Positions 1-7,280 of a stretch of DNA of 13,274 nt are shown one piece after another. The notes below the pieces were generated by a model. That model worked only from the letters and a program-made list of their open reading frames with translations, was not told the DNA's origin and did not search any database. Positions within the stretch are counted from its first letter, which is position 1. Each line of letters starts with the position of its first letter. The stretch is from JBLNBU01 sp050260215 (GTDB lineage: Bacteria; Pseudomonadota; Alphaproteobacteria; Rhodospirillales; Magnetospirillaceae): NCBI GenBank assembly GCA_050260215.1, contig JBLNBU010000136.1, positions 1 through 13,274 on the forward strand, read 5' to 3'. Position numbers and translations under genes: made by a program.

Positions 1-810
1 AACGCGGTGGGCTTCTTCCTGACCGCCGGCTTCCTCGGCATCATGTACTACTTCGTGCCGAAGCGGGCCGAGCGTCCGGTCTATTCGTACCGTCTGTCGA
101 TCGTGCACTTCTGGGCGCTGATCTTCCTGTACATCTGGGCCGGTCCGCACCACCTGCACTACACCGCCCTGCCGGACTGGGCGCAGACCCTCGGCATGAC
201 CTTCTCGGTGATGCTGTGGATGCCGTCCTGGGGCGGCATGATCAACGGCCTGATGACGCTCTCGGGCGCCTGGGACAAGCTGCGCACCGACCCGGTGATG
301 CGTTTCCTGGTCTCCTCGGTGGCCTTCTACGGCATGTCGACCTTCGAGGGTCCGATGATGTCGGTGAAGGCGGTCAACTCGCTGTCGCACTACACCGACT
401 GGACCATCGGCCACGTGCACTCCGGTGCGCTCGGCTGGGTGGCCTTCGTGTCCTTCGGCGCGCTGTACTACCTGGTTCCCAAGCTTTGGGGCCGCAAGGA
501 GCTGTACTCGCTGCGTCTGGTGGGCGTGCACTTCTGGATCGCCACCATCGGCATCGTGCTCTACATCACCGCGATGTGGATCTCGGGCATCATGCAGGGC
601 CTGATGTGGCGCGCCTATGACCACCTGGGCTTCCTGCAGTACTCGTTCATCGAGACCGTGGAAGCGATGCACCCCTACTACGTCATCCGCGCCATGGGCG
701 GCGTTCTGTTCGTCCTGGGCGGCCTCGTGATGGTCTACAACGTCTACAAGACCATCAAGGGCGACGTGGAGGAACAGGCTCTCGCTCCCGCCACCAGCGG
801 TGCCCGCTGA
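1..810 (+). CDS. ccoN: Cytochrome cbb3 oxidase catalytic subunit I (CcoN), 3' part only
   Basis: This is the membrane subunit that reduces oxygen to water at a haem b3/CuB centre and pumps protons. The window opens inside the gene: the frame is open from base 1 and 269 residues remain of a protein usually near 480-550. Visible in the fragment are a Tyr (Y44) six residues before a His-His pair (H50-H51), the spacing of the catalytic cross-linked tyrosine and two CuB ligands in cbb3 enzymes. A His-Val-His (H138, H140) matches the ligands of haem b3 and the low-spin haem b. Several hydrophobic helices run throughout. The third CuB histidine and the first haem b histidine must lie upstream. ccoO starts 13 bases after the stop, so the genes are co-transcribed. 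An internal GTG at base 7 is not the true start. The family call is secure. Confidence 0.97.
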   Translation, partial: NAVGFFLTAGFLGIMYYFVPKRAERPVYSYRLSIVHFWALIFLYIWAGPHHLHYTALPDWAQTLGMTFSVMLWMPSWGGMINGLMTLSGAWDKLRTDPVMRFLVSSVAFYGMSTFEGPMMSVKAVNSLSHYTDWTIGHVHSGALGWVAFVSFGALYYLVPKLWGRKELYSLRLVGVHFWIATIGIVLYITAMWISGIMQGLMWRAYDHLGFLQYSFIETVEAMHPYYVIRAMGGVLFVLGGLVMVYNVYKTIKGDVEEQALAPATSGAR

Positions 811-823
811 GGAGACACGACCC

Positions 824-1546
824 ATGTTCAAGCATCACGCTAAGCTCGAAACCAATGTCTTCTTCCTGGCGGTCGGCATTCTCCTGTCGGTGATCGTCGG
901 TGGCCTGGTTGAAGTCGTGCCGCTCTTCTCGATCGAATCGACGATCGAGAAGGTCGACGGCGTCCGTCCCTACAGCCCGCTGGAGCTGGCCGGTCGCAAC
1001 ATCTACATCCGCGAGGGCTGCTATCTGTGCCACAGCCAGATGGTCCGTCCCTTCAAGGACGAGGTGGAGCGTTATGGCCATTACAGCCTGGCGGCCGAGT
1101 CCAAGTACGACCACCCCTTCCAGTGGGGCTCCAAGCGTACCGGTCCGGACCTGGCCCGCGTCGGTGGCAAGTACACCAACGACTGGCATGTCCGTCACCT
1201 GATCAATCCGCGTGACGTCGTCCCCGGTTCGGTGATGCCGGGCTACCCGCACCTCAAGCGGCAGCTCAACTACGCGACCATCGACGCCGATCTCAAGGCG
1301 CTGACCGTCGTCGGTGTGCCCTACACCGCCGACATGATCGCCAACGCCAAGAAGGACGTCGAGGAGCAGGTGAATTCGGAGGCCTCCGATGCCGCCATTG
1401 CCAAGCGCTATCCGAAGGCCCGCATGGGCCGCGCGATGGTCGACGGCAAGGGCGTCACCGAGATGGATGCTCTGGTGGCCTATCTCCAGGTCCTGGGCAC
1501 CATGGTCGACTTCACCACCGTGAAGCCCGAATCCATCCGTCGATAG
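824..1546 (+). CDS. ccoO: Cytochrome cbb3 oxidase monohaem subunit II (CcoO)
   Basis: Membrane-anchored monohaem cytochrome c that passes electrons from CcoP towards CcoN. The 240 residues match the usual CcoO length. There is one N-terminal transmembrane helix (about residues 11-32), then a haem-binding CYLCH (C66, C69, H70). A Met in the context VPGSVMPGYP (M138) is the expected sixth haem ligand. I chose the ATG at 824 because a GAGGAG ribosome-binding sequence (809-814, overlapping the ccoN stop) sits about 9 bases upstream and the N-terminus then reads MFKHHAKLE, typical of the family. A GTG at 800 is in frame but would overlap ccoN and lacks such a site. The stop is followed immediately by the ccoQ ribosome-binding site, so O and Q are tightly linked. 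Confidence 0.97.
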   Translation: MFKHHAKLETNVFFLAVGILLSVIVGGLVEVVPLFSIESTIEKVDGVRPYSPLELAGRNIYIREGCYLCHSQMVRPFKDEVERYGHYSLAAESKYDHPFQWGSKRTGPDLARVGGKYTNDWHVRHLINPRDVVPGSVMPGYPHLKRQLNYATIDADLKALTVVGVPYTADMIANAKKDVEEQVNSEASDAAIAKRYPKARMGRAMVDGKGVTEMDALVAYLQVLGTMVDFTTVKPESIRR

Positions 1547-1558
1547 GAGTTAAAGAAG

Positions 1559-1711
1559 TTGCTCGCACAAATCGTCGACAACTTTCTACGACCCTTCTGG
1601 ATTGTATGGGTGATTGCTCTCTTCTGCGGGATCGTTTTCTACGCCTACCGGCCTAAGAACAAGCAGCGGCTGGAAGAGTACGGAAACATCCCGCTGAAGG
1701 ACGACAAATAG
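1559..1711 (+). CDS. ccoQ: Cytochrome cbb3 oxidase small subunit (CcoQ), TTG start
   Basis: A 50-residue protein with one transmembrane helix (about residues 13-29, containing FWIVWVIALF) followed by a charged tail, YRPKNKQRLEEYG, ending IPLKDDK. This is the CcoQ pattern; in other bacteria the subunit stabilises the CcoP-CcoNO assembly. The only plausible start is TTG at 1559: an in-frame TAG lies at 1544 and no ATG occurs upstream. AGGAG at 1545-1549 (overlapping the ccoO stop) is 9 bases before it. The gene is odd in composition: by my count 78 of 153 bases are G or C (about 51%), with codons such as CTA, GTA, CGA and GCA that are avoided in its neighbours. ccoP begins 11 bases downstream. 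Confidence 0.93.
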   Translation: MLAQIVDNFLRPFWIVWVIALFCGIVFYAYRPKNKQRLEEYGNIPLKDDK

Positions 1712-1722
1712 GAGCGCTTACT

Positions 1723-2583
1723 ATGGCGACCATTGAGAAGGATGCTGTGTCCGGTCAGAACACGACCGGCCACGAGTGGGACGGCATCAAGGAGCTCAAC
1801 ACTCCGCTGCCGAAGTGGTGGGTGTACGTCTTCTGGGCCACGGTGATCTGGGCGATCGCGTACTGGGTCGTCTACCCGACCTGGCCGACCGCCACCGGCT
1901 ACACCAAGGGCATGTTCAACTACTCCTCGCGCGGTGCGCTCGAGGATGAGCTGAAGGCCCAGAAGGTTGCCCGTTCGGCTTGGCTGTCCAAGATCGAGAA
2001 GGCCTCGGTCGAGGAGATCGAGAAGGACAAGAGCCTGCTGCAGTACGCCATGGTCGGCGGCAAGGTGGCCTTCGGCGAGAACTGCTCGGCCTGCCACGGC
2101 TCGGGCGGCGTCGGTGGTCCCGGCTATCCGCGTCTGGCCGACGACGAGTGGCTGTGGGGCGGCACGCTGGCCGACATCGAAACCACCATCAAGTTCGGTG
2201 TCCGTAACAGCAATGCCAACTCGCGCAACTCGGCGATGCCGAACTTCGGCGGCGACAAGCTGCTGACGGCCGAGCAGATCGGCCAGGTGGCCGACTACGT
2301 CGTCACCGTGTCGAACAAGGCGCCCAACGCCAGCCTGCCCGGTGCGGCGATCTTCGCCGAGCAGTGCGCCGCGTGCCACGCCGAAGACGGCTCGGGCAAC
2401 AAGGACTTCGGTGCGCCTCCCCTGAACAACCAGATCTGGCTGTACAAGGGTGGCAAGGACGGCATCGTGGCCCAGGTGACCAATCCGAAGCACGGCTCCA
2501 TGCCGGCTTGGAGCGAGCGTCTGGACGCGACCACCATCAAGATGCTGGCCGTGTACGTCCATAACCTGGGCGGCGGCAAGTAA
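1723..2583 (+). CDS. ccoP: Cytochrome cbb3 oxidase dihaem subunit III (CcoP)
   Basis: Dihaem cytochrome c, the electron entry point of the cbb3 oxidase, with its haem domains in the periplasm. The 286 residues are a normal length. The N-terminus carries the family signature HEWDGIKELNTPLPKWW leading into a transmembrane helix (about residues 32-52). Two class I cytochrome c domains follow: CSACH (C121, C124, H125) with a Met at 172 (SAMPNF), and CAACH (C215, C218, H219) with a Met at 260 (GSMPAW). The Mets are the expected axial ligands. A GGAG at 1711-1714, overlapping the ccoQ stop, precedes the ATG at 1723. It is the last gene before a stem-loop terminator. Codon choice (many CGT and GGT) suggests strong expression, an inference. 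Confidence 0.98.
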   Translation: MATIEKDAVSGQNTTGHEWDGIKELNTPLPKWWVYVFWATVIWAIAYWVVYPTWPTATGYTKGMFNYSSRGALEDELKAQKVARSAWLSKIEKASVEEIEKDKSLLQYAMVGGKVAFGENCSACHGSGGVGGPGYPRLADDEWLWGGTLADIETTIKFGVRNSNANSRNSAMPNFGGDKLLTAEQIGQVADYVVTVSNKAPNASLPGAAIFAEQCAACHAEDGSGNKDFGAPPLNNQIWLYKGGKDGIVAQVTNPKHGSMPAWSERLDATTIKMLAVYVHNLGGGK

Positions 2584-2813
2584 GCCTTGAGGGGAAACGG
2601 TGGGTGCGTTCCGGGGGGATCCGGGGCGCACCCATCGCCTTTTCGGATGCCGAACAGGCATTTCCGGTTTATGATTTTGAGTGGTTCAAGTATTTTTTCG
2701 CAGGCGGGGGCGGCGAAGGCTGCATCCCCGTCATGTCATTTTAAGAGGGCGGGGGAAACCCACCCCCGGTAAACTCCGGGCCACCGCGCAACCAGCAGAG
2801 CGTCACCCACACG
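2584..2813 (+). promoter_or_regulatory. Gap between ccoP and ccoG, probable ccoG promoter region
   Basis: 230 bases without a gene. After the terminator comes an AT-rich island (about 2660-2700, with TTTATG, ATTTTGAG and TATTTTTT) that stands out from the GC-rich surroundings and is the likeliest place for a ccoGHIS promoter. I cannot assign convincing -35/-10 boxes. It holds a short dyad, TTGA (2677-2680) and TCAA (2686-2689), whose spacing is one base shorter than a standard Fnr box. Further on, CGGGGG (2750-2755) pairs with CCCCCG (2763-2768) around a 7-base loop in the probable 5' leader. The ccoG ATG has no obvious Shine-Dalgarno sequence. Confidence 0.4.
2598..2643 (+). terminator. Stem-loop terminator after ccoP
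   Basis: An 11-base-pair stem (2598-2608 with 2627-2637; one G-T wobble, the rest Watson-Crick, core GGGTGCG/CGCACCC) encloses an 18-base loop and is followed two bases later by TTTT (2640-2643). It sits 14 bases after the ccoP stop. This looks like a factor-independent terminator separating ccoNOQP from ccoGHIS. The large loop and short T run mean it may be leaky. Confidence 0.7.
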
Positions 2814-4271
2814 ATGGCCATGATGAACACTCCGGCGCCCAAGGGCGCGCCCGCCGGCCCGTCCCAGTCCGACGAGCTCTATGCCGACACCACCAAGATC
2901 CATCCGCGTCGGGTCAAGGGGATGTTCCGCAAGTACAAGTGGTGGGCGACCTCGCTGCTGATGCTGATCTGGCACCTGGGGCCATTCCTGCGCTGGGACC
3001 GCGGGCCGGATGCGCCCAGCCAGGCCATCCTGCTCGATCTGCCGGGCCGCCGTGCCTATTTCTTCTTCATCGAGATCTGGCCGCAGGAGGTGTACTACAT
3101 CACCGGCCTGTTGCTGATCGCCGCCGTCGGCCTGTTCCTGATGAGCGCGCTGGCCGGTCGCGTCTGGTGCGGCTTCTTCTGCTGGCAGACCGTCTACACC
3201 GACCTGTTCGTGCTGGTCGAACGCCTGGTGATCGGCGACCGCAACGTCCGCATCGCGCTCGACCGCAAGCCGTGGACGGCTGAAAAGATCCTAAAGCGCG
3301 GCATCGTGGTGGCCGCCTGGGCGGTGATCGCGGCCTCGTGCGGCATCGCGTTCACCCTCTATTTCGGCAACGCGCCGCAGATGCTGATCGACATCCTGGC
3401 CGGGCGCGAGGACATCGGCGTCTACACCGCCATCGGCATCGTCGGCGGCTTCTGCTTCCTGCTGGCCGGCTGGGCGCGCGAGCAGGTGTGCATCTACATG
3501 TGCCCCTATTCCCGCTTCCAGGCCGCCATGTTCGACGAGCACTCGCTGATCGTCTCGTACGAGGGCTGGCGCGGCGAGCCGCGCGGCTGGGCACGCAAGG
3601 GCCAGGACTTCTCGGGCCGCGGCCACTGTATCGACTGCCGCATGTGCGTGCAGTCCTGCCCGACCGGCATCGACATCCGCGAAGGCAGCCAGCTGGCCTG
3701 CATCGGCTGCGCGCTGTGCATCGACGCCTGCAACGCCATGATGGACAAGTTCGGGCTGCCGCGCGGGCTGATCTCGTACGACTCCATCTCGAACCTCGAG
3801 GGGCGCGCGAAGGGTGTGGCGCCCAAATACAAGCTGGTGCGGGCGCGGACCGTCCTCTATACAGCGCTGATCTCGCTGGTGGCCGGGGTGATGGTCTACT
3901 CGCTGGCCTCCCGCAAGACGACCGACGTCAACATCCTGCACGAGCGTGCCCCCTTGTTCGTCCAGTTGTCCGATGGCAGCATCCGCAACGGCTACGTCTA
4001 CAAGGTGCTGAACATGGTTCGGCAGGAGCGTACCTATACGCTGGAAGTCACGGGCATCGAAGGTGCCTCGCTGTCGGTGGTCGGCGGCGAGCAGCTGGTG
4101 ACCAAGACCCAGGTCAAGGTGTCGCCCGACGACGTGGGCACCTTCAACATCTTCGTCAACGCACCCGAATCCCGACTGCAGGGCAAGCGCACGCCGGTCT
4201 TCTTCGTCCTGACCGACGAAACCGGCAAGTCCGTGCGCAGCGAAAGCCTGTTCGCCGGGCCGGACAAGTGA
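2814..4271 (+). CDS. ccoG: Cbb3 oxidase assembly protein CcoG (FixG/RdxA family), membrane Fe-S protein
   Basis: Polyferredoxin-like membrane protein needed for cbb3 assembly; in Rhodobacter capsulatus CcoG is reported to reduce Cu(II) so copper can be delivered to CuB. In 485 residues it shows several hydrophobic segments (first near residues 43-60), then two ferredoxin-type clusters: C272, C275, C278, C282-P and C296, C299, C302, C306. A C-terminal helix and a beta-rich immunoglobulin-like domain (about 380-485) follow. The membrane motif CIYMCP (C226, C230) is intact. The first one reads CGFFCW (C119, C123, W124), where many relatives have Pro after the second Cys. ATGs at 2814, 2820 and 2823 are all possible starts. 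ccoH follows after 7 bases. Confidence 0.95.
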   Translation: MAMMNTPAPKGAPAGPSQSDELYADTTKIHPRRVKGMFRKYKWWATSLLMLIWHLGPFLRWDRGPDAPSQAILLDLPGRRAYFFFIEIWPQEVYYITGLLLIAAVGLFLMSALAGRVWCGFFCWQTVYTDLFVLVERLVIGDRNVRIALDRKPWTAEKILKRGIVVAAWAVIAASCGIAFTLYFGNAPQMLIDILAGREDIGVYTAIGIVGGFCFLLAGWAREQVCIYMCPYSRFQAAMFDEHSLIVSYEGWRGEPRGWARKGQDFSGRGHCIDCRMCVQSCPTGIDIREGSQLACIGCALCIDACNAMMDKFGLPRGLISYDSISNLEGRAKGVAPKYKLVRARTVLYTALISLVAGVMVYSLASRKTTDVNILHERAPLFVQLSDGSIRNGYVYKVLNMVRQERTYTLEVTGIEGASLSVVGGEQLVTKTQVKVSPDDVGTFNIFVNAPESRLQGKRTPVFFVLTDETGKSVRSESLFAGPDK

Positions 4272-4278
4272 GGAACCG

Positions 4279-4773
4279 ATGGCCGCACTGAGCCGTAAGC
4301 AACCTGGTTGGTGGTATCCCTACATCTTCCTGGGCGTGTTCCTGGTGGTGGTGGCGGTCAACGGCCTGCTGGCCTATTTCGCCACCTCCACCTTCACCGG
4401 CCTGGAGACCGAGAACCCCTACGAGAAGGGGCTGGCCTACAACGAGAACCTGGCCCTGGCCCGCGCCCAGCAGGCGCTGGGCTGGACGGTGGAGTCCAAG
4501 GCCGAGCCGGTGGCCGGCGCCGGCCACCGGGCCCAGTTGTCGGTCAGCTACCGCGACCGCAACGGCAAGCCCGTCGACGGGCTCAACGTGCGGGCCACCC
4601 TGCTGCGCCCGACCACCAAGGGCTATGACAGCGACACCACCCTGATGGCCACCGGCCCCGGCACCTATGGCGCCGTGGTCGACCTGCCGTTGGCGGGCGT
4701 GTGGGACATGGACGTGGTGGCCCTGGGCAAGGACGCCTCGTACCAGTTCGAACGCCGCTTCGTCGTCCAGTGA
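4279..4773 (+). CDS. ccoH: Cbb3 oxidase assembly protein CcoH (FixH family)
   Basis: Small membrane protein required for stable cbb3 assembly. The 164 residues have one N-terminal transmembrane helix (about 12-34, including IFLGVFLVVVAVNG). The family-typical segment TGLETENPYEKGLAYNE follows, then a beta-rich soluble domain expected in the periplasm. The ATG at 4279 has GAGG (4270-4273), overlapping the ccoG stop, five bases upstream. The end overlaps the ccoI GTG start by four bases (GTGA), so ccoI translation is probably coupled to it. The match is by signature segment and gene position and is secure at family level. Confidence 0.94.
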   Translation: MAALSRKQPGWWYPYIFLGVFLVVVAVNGLLAYFATSTFTGLETENPYEKGLAYNENLALARAQQALGWTVESKAEPVAGAGHRAQLSVSYRDRNGKPVDGLNVRATLLRPTTKGYDSDTTLMATGPGTYGAVVDLPLAGVWDMDVVALGKDASYQFERRFVVQ

Positions 4774-7112
4774 GTCCGGCAAAGGCGACGTGCATCCACT
4801 GCGGCGGCCCGCTGCCGCCGGGCGGCGACGACCGCTTCTGTTGCCGCGGCTGTGAAGGCGCCTGGGGCCTGCTGCAGGGCCTGGGGCTCGACCAGTACTA
4901 TGCGCGCCGCTGCATCGACCCGGCGGCCCGCCCGCTGCGCCCCGACGAGGAGGCCACCCACCTCCACGACTTCACCGCCCACACCATGGTGGGCGAAAAC
5001 GGCGAATCCAGCCTGCACCTGATGATCGAGGGGCTGCACTGCGGCGCCTGCATCTGGCTGATCGAATCCCTGCTCAACAAGCAGAAGGGCGTGACCTGGG
5101 CCCGGGTCAACATGACCACCAGGCGCCTGGTCATCCGCTGGCGGAGCGACGAGAACGACGCCGGCGCCATCCTCGCCCCCGTGCTGGCGGTGGGCTACCG
5201 GCTGGTCCCCTACGATCCTGAGCGCCTGGGCCGCGAGACCGAACGCACCGAAAAGGAACTGCTGCGCTGCATGGCCATCGCCGGCTTTGCCGCCAGCAAC
5301 GTCATGCTGCTGTCGGTGTCGGTGTGGGCCGGCCACTTCTCCTACATGGGCCCGGCGACGCGCGGGCTGATGCACTGGATCTCGGCGCTGATCGTGCTGC
5401 CGGCGGTGCTGTGGTGCGTGCGCCCCTTCGCCCGCTCGGCGCTGTCGGCGCTCAGGGCCGGCCGCACCAACATGGACGTGCCGATCACCATCGGCGTGAC
5501 GCTGGCCAGCGCCATGTCCCTGTACGAGACCATGACCGGCGGCGAGTACGCCTATTTCGATTCGGCGATCACGCTGCTGTTCTTCCTGCTGATCGGCCGC
5601 TACCTGGATTCGCGCGCCCGCGGCCGGGCGCGGACGGCGGTCGAGCACCTGCTGGCCCTGGATGCGGTGGCGGTGACGGTGATGGAGGCCGACGGCACCC
5701 AGCGCATGCTGCCGCCCCACAAGGTGGCGGCGGGCGCGATGGTGCTGGTCGCCGCCGGCGAGCGCATCGGCGTCGACGGCGTGGTGACCGACGGCCGCTC
5801 GGACATCGACACCAGCCTGATCTCGGGCGAAAGCGTGCCGGTGGCGGTGGCGCCGGGCGCCCAGCTGTTCGCCGGCACCATCAACCTGTCGGCCCCGCTG
5901 CGCCTGACCGTCACCGCGGTGGGCGAGCGCACCCTTCTGGCCGAGATCGTGCGCATGATGGAGGTGGCCGAGCAGGGCCGCGCCAAGTACGTGGCGCTGG
6001 CCGACCGGGTGGCGCGCTGGTACGCCCCCGTGGTCCACCTGGCGGCGCTGGTGACCTTCGCCGGCTGGATGATCGTAGGCGCGGTGTGGCAGCAGGCGCT
6101 GCTCAATGCCGTCGCGGTGCTGATCATCACCTGTCCCTGCGCGCTGGCGCTGGCGGTGCCGGTGGTGCAGGTGCTGGCCTCGGGGCGGCTGATGCGCCAG
6201 GGCATCCTGCTCAAGACCGCCACCGCGCTGGAACGCTTCGCCGACGTCGACACCGTGGTGTTCGACAAGACCGGCACACTGACGCTGGGCAAGCCTTCGC
6301 TGCAGCAGGACGGCGGCTGGACCGATGCCGACCTGGCCCAGGCCGCATCGCTGGCCCTGGCCTCGCGCCATCCGCTGGCCCGGGCGCTGGCCGCCCAATG
6401 CCCCGGTGCCGTGGTGGCCGACGGCGTGCAGGAAGAGCCGGGGCGCGGACTGGTTGCCGGCGACGTCAGGCTGGGCAGCCGTGCCTTCGTCGGCGTCGCC
6501 GACGACGGTGCCGCCGAGGGCCCCGAGCTATGGATGGCCCGCCCCGGCGCCGCACCCATCCGGTTTGCCTTCGACGACGAGCTGCGCCCCGACGCCGCCA
6601 AGGTGCTGACCGCGCTGAGGCGCCGCGGCCTGGCGGTCGAGCTGCTATCCGGCGACCGCGAGCCCACGGTGCGCCGCGTCGCCGGCCTGCTGAAGCTGGA
6701 GACCTGGCGCGCCGCCTGCACCCCGGCCGACAAGGTGGCGCGGCTGGAAGAGCTGCGCGGCCAGGGCCGCCGGGTGCTGATGGTCGGCGATGGCCTCAAT
6801 GACGCGCCGGCGCTGGCGGCGGCCTCGGTGTCCATGTCGCCGTCGACCGCGGTCGACGTCAGCCCGACCGCCGCCGCCGTGGTGTTCCAGGGCCTGCGCC
6901 TGTCTCCGGTGGCCGAGGCCCTCGATGTCGCCGTGCGGTCCCGCGTGCTGGTCCGGCAGAACTTCCTGCTGGCGCTGGCCTACAACGTCTTCACCGTGCC
7001 GCTGGCGGTGGCCGGGTTGGTGACGCCGCTCATCGCCGCGATTGCCATGTCCACCTCGTCGCTGGTAGTAATTGGCAATGCCCTGCGTCTGTCCCGCGGG
7101 AGAAGGTCGTGA
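4770..7112 (+). CDS. ccoI: Copper-transporting P1B-type ATPase CcoI (FixI family)
   Basis: Cu+-exporting ATPase that supplies copper for the CuB centre of cbb3 oxidase. With the GTG start at 4770 (overlapping the ccoH TGA) it has 780 residues. Order of features: an N-terminal cysteine cluster (C8-x2-C11, then CCRGC); a heavy-metal-associated domain with CGAC (C91, C94); transmembrane helices; the actuator motif SGES; the membrane metal site CPC (C455-P-C457); the phosphorylation site DKTGT (D499); the HP motif in SRHPLA; and the hinge GDGLND (G673-D678). All catalytic motifs are intact. The reading frame extends upstream to 4701, but the N-terminus in the family begins close to the first CxxC, which supports 4770. 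There is no clear Shine-Dalgarno sequence, consistent with translational coupling. It overlaps ccoS by four bases. Confidence 0.96.
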   Translation: MSPAKATCIHCGGPLPPGGDDRFCCRGCEGAWGLLQGLGLDQYYARRCIDPAARPLRPDEEATHLHDFTAHTMVGENGESSLHLMIEGLHCGACIWLIESLLNKQKGVTWARVNMTTRRLVIRWRSDENDAGAILAPVLAVGYRLVPYDPERLGRETERTEKELLRCMAIAGFAASNVMLLSVSVWAGHFSYMGPATRGLMHWISALIVLPAVLWCVRPFARSALSALRAGRTNMDVPITIGVTLASAMSLYETMTGGEYAYFDSAITLLFFLLIGRYLDSRARGRARTAVEHLLALDAVAVTVMEADGTQRMLPPHKVAAGAMVLVAAGERIGVDGVVTDGRSDIDTSLISGESVPVAVAPGAQLFAGTINLSAPLRLTVTAVGERTLLAEIVRMMEVAEQGRAKYVALADRVARWYAPVVHLAALVTFAGWMIVGAVWQQALLNAVAVLIITCPCALALAVPVVQVLASGRLMRQGILLKTATALERFADVDTVVFDKTGTLTLGKPSLQQDGGWTDADLAQAASLALASRHPLARALAAQCPGAVVADGVQEEPGRGLVAGDVRLGSRAFVGVADDGAAEGPELWMARPGAAPIRFAFDDELRPDAAKVLTALRRRGLAVELLSGDREPTVRRVAGLLKLETWRAACTPADKVARLEELRGQGRRVLMVGDGLNDAPALAAASVSMSPSTAVDVSPTAAAVVFQGLRLSPVAEALDVAVRSRVLVRQNFLLALAYNVFTVPLAVAGLVTPLIAAIAMSTSSLVVIGNALRLSRGRRS

Positions 7113-7276
7113 CCAACCTGTTGATGTTGATCCCGGTGGCCCTCGGTTTGGGGCTGTTGGGCTTGCTGGCGTTCCTGTGGGCCTTGAAGTCGGGTCAGTT
7201 CGACGACCTTGACGGCGCGGCGCATCGGATCCTCTTCGACGACGACATGGACCACCAACCGAACCGCGAAGCCTGA
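7109..7276 (+). CDS. ccoS: Cbb3 oxidase assembly protein CcoS, GTG start
   Basis: A 55-residue single-helix membrane protein. In R. capsulatus, loss of CcoS gives cbb3 lacking haem b and CuB. The helix spans about residues 4-26 (LMLIPVALGLGLLGLL). It is followed by the family hallmark SGQFDDLDGAAHRILFDDD, which makes the call firm despite the size. The GTG at 7109 overlaps the ccoI stop (GTGA) and has GGGAG (7098-7102) six bases upstream; an internal ATG at 7124 would cut into the helix. The acidic tail is typical. The fnr-type gene begins four bases after its stop, so this looks like one transcript. Confidence 0.95.
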   Translation: MTNLLMLIPVALGLGLLGLLAFLWALKSGQFDDLDGAAHRILFDDDMDHQPNREA

Positions 7277-7280
7277 TCGG

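Noticed and set aside
800..823. GTG at 800 as an upstream start of ccoO
   Set aside because: It overlaps ccoN, has no ribosome-binding site, and the family N-terminus fits the ATG at 824.
2677..2689. Fnr-box-like dyad TTGA-N5-TCAA upstream of ccoG
   Set aside because: A standard box (TTGAT-N4-ATCAA) has six bases between TTGA and TCAA; here there are five and the fifth positions do not fit. Not called as a binding site, only described in the gap.
4665..6398. Long open frame on the minus strand opposite ccoI
   Set aside because: It is rich in His, Arg, Gly and Gln with no recognisable motif, and lies antisense to a gene with all P-type ATPase motifs; a typical GC-rich shadow frame.
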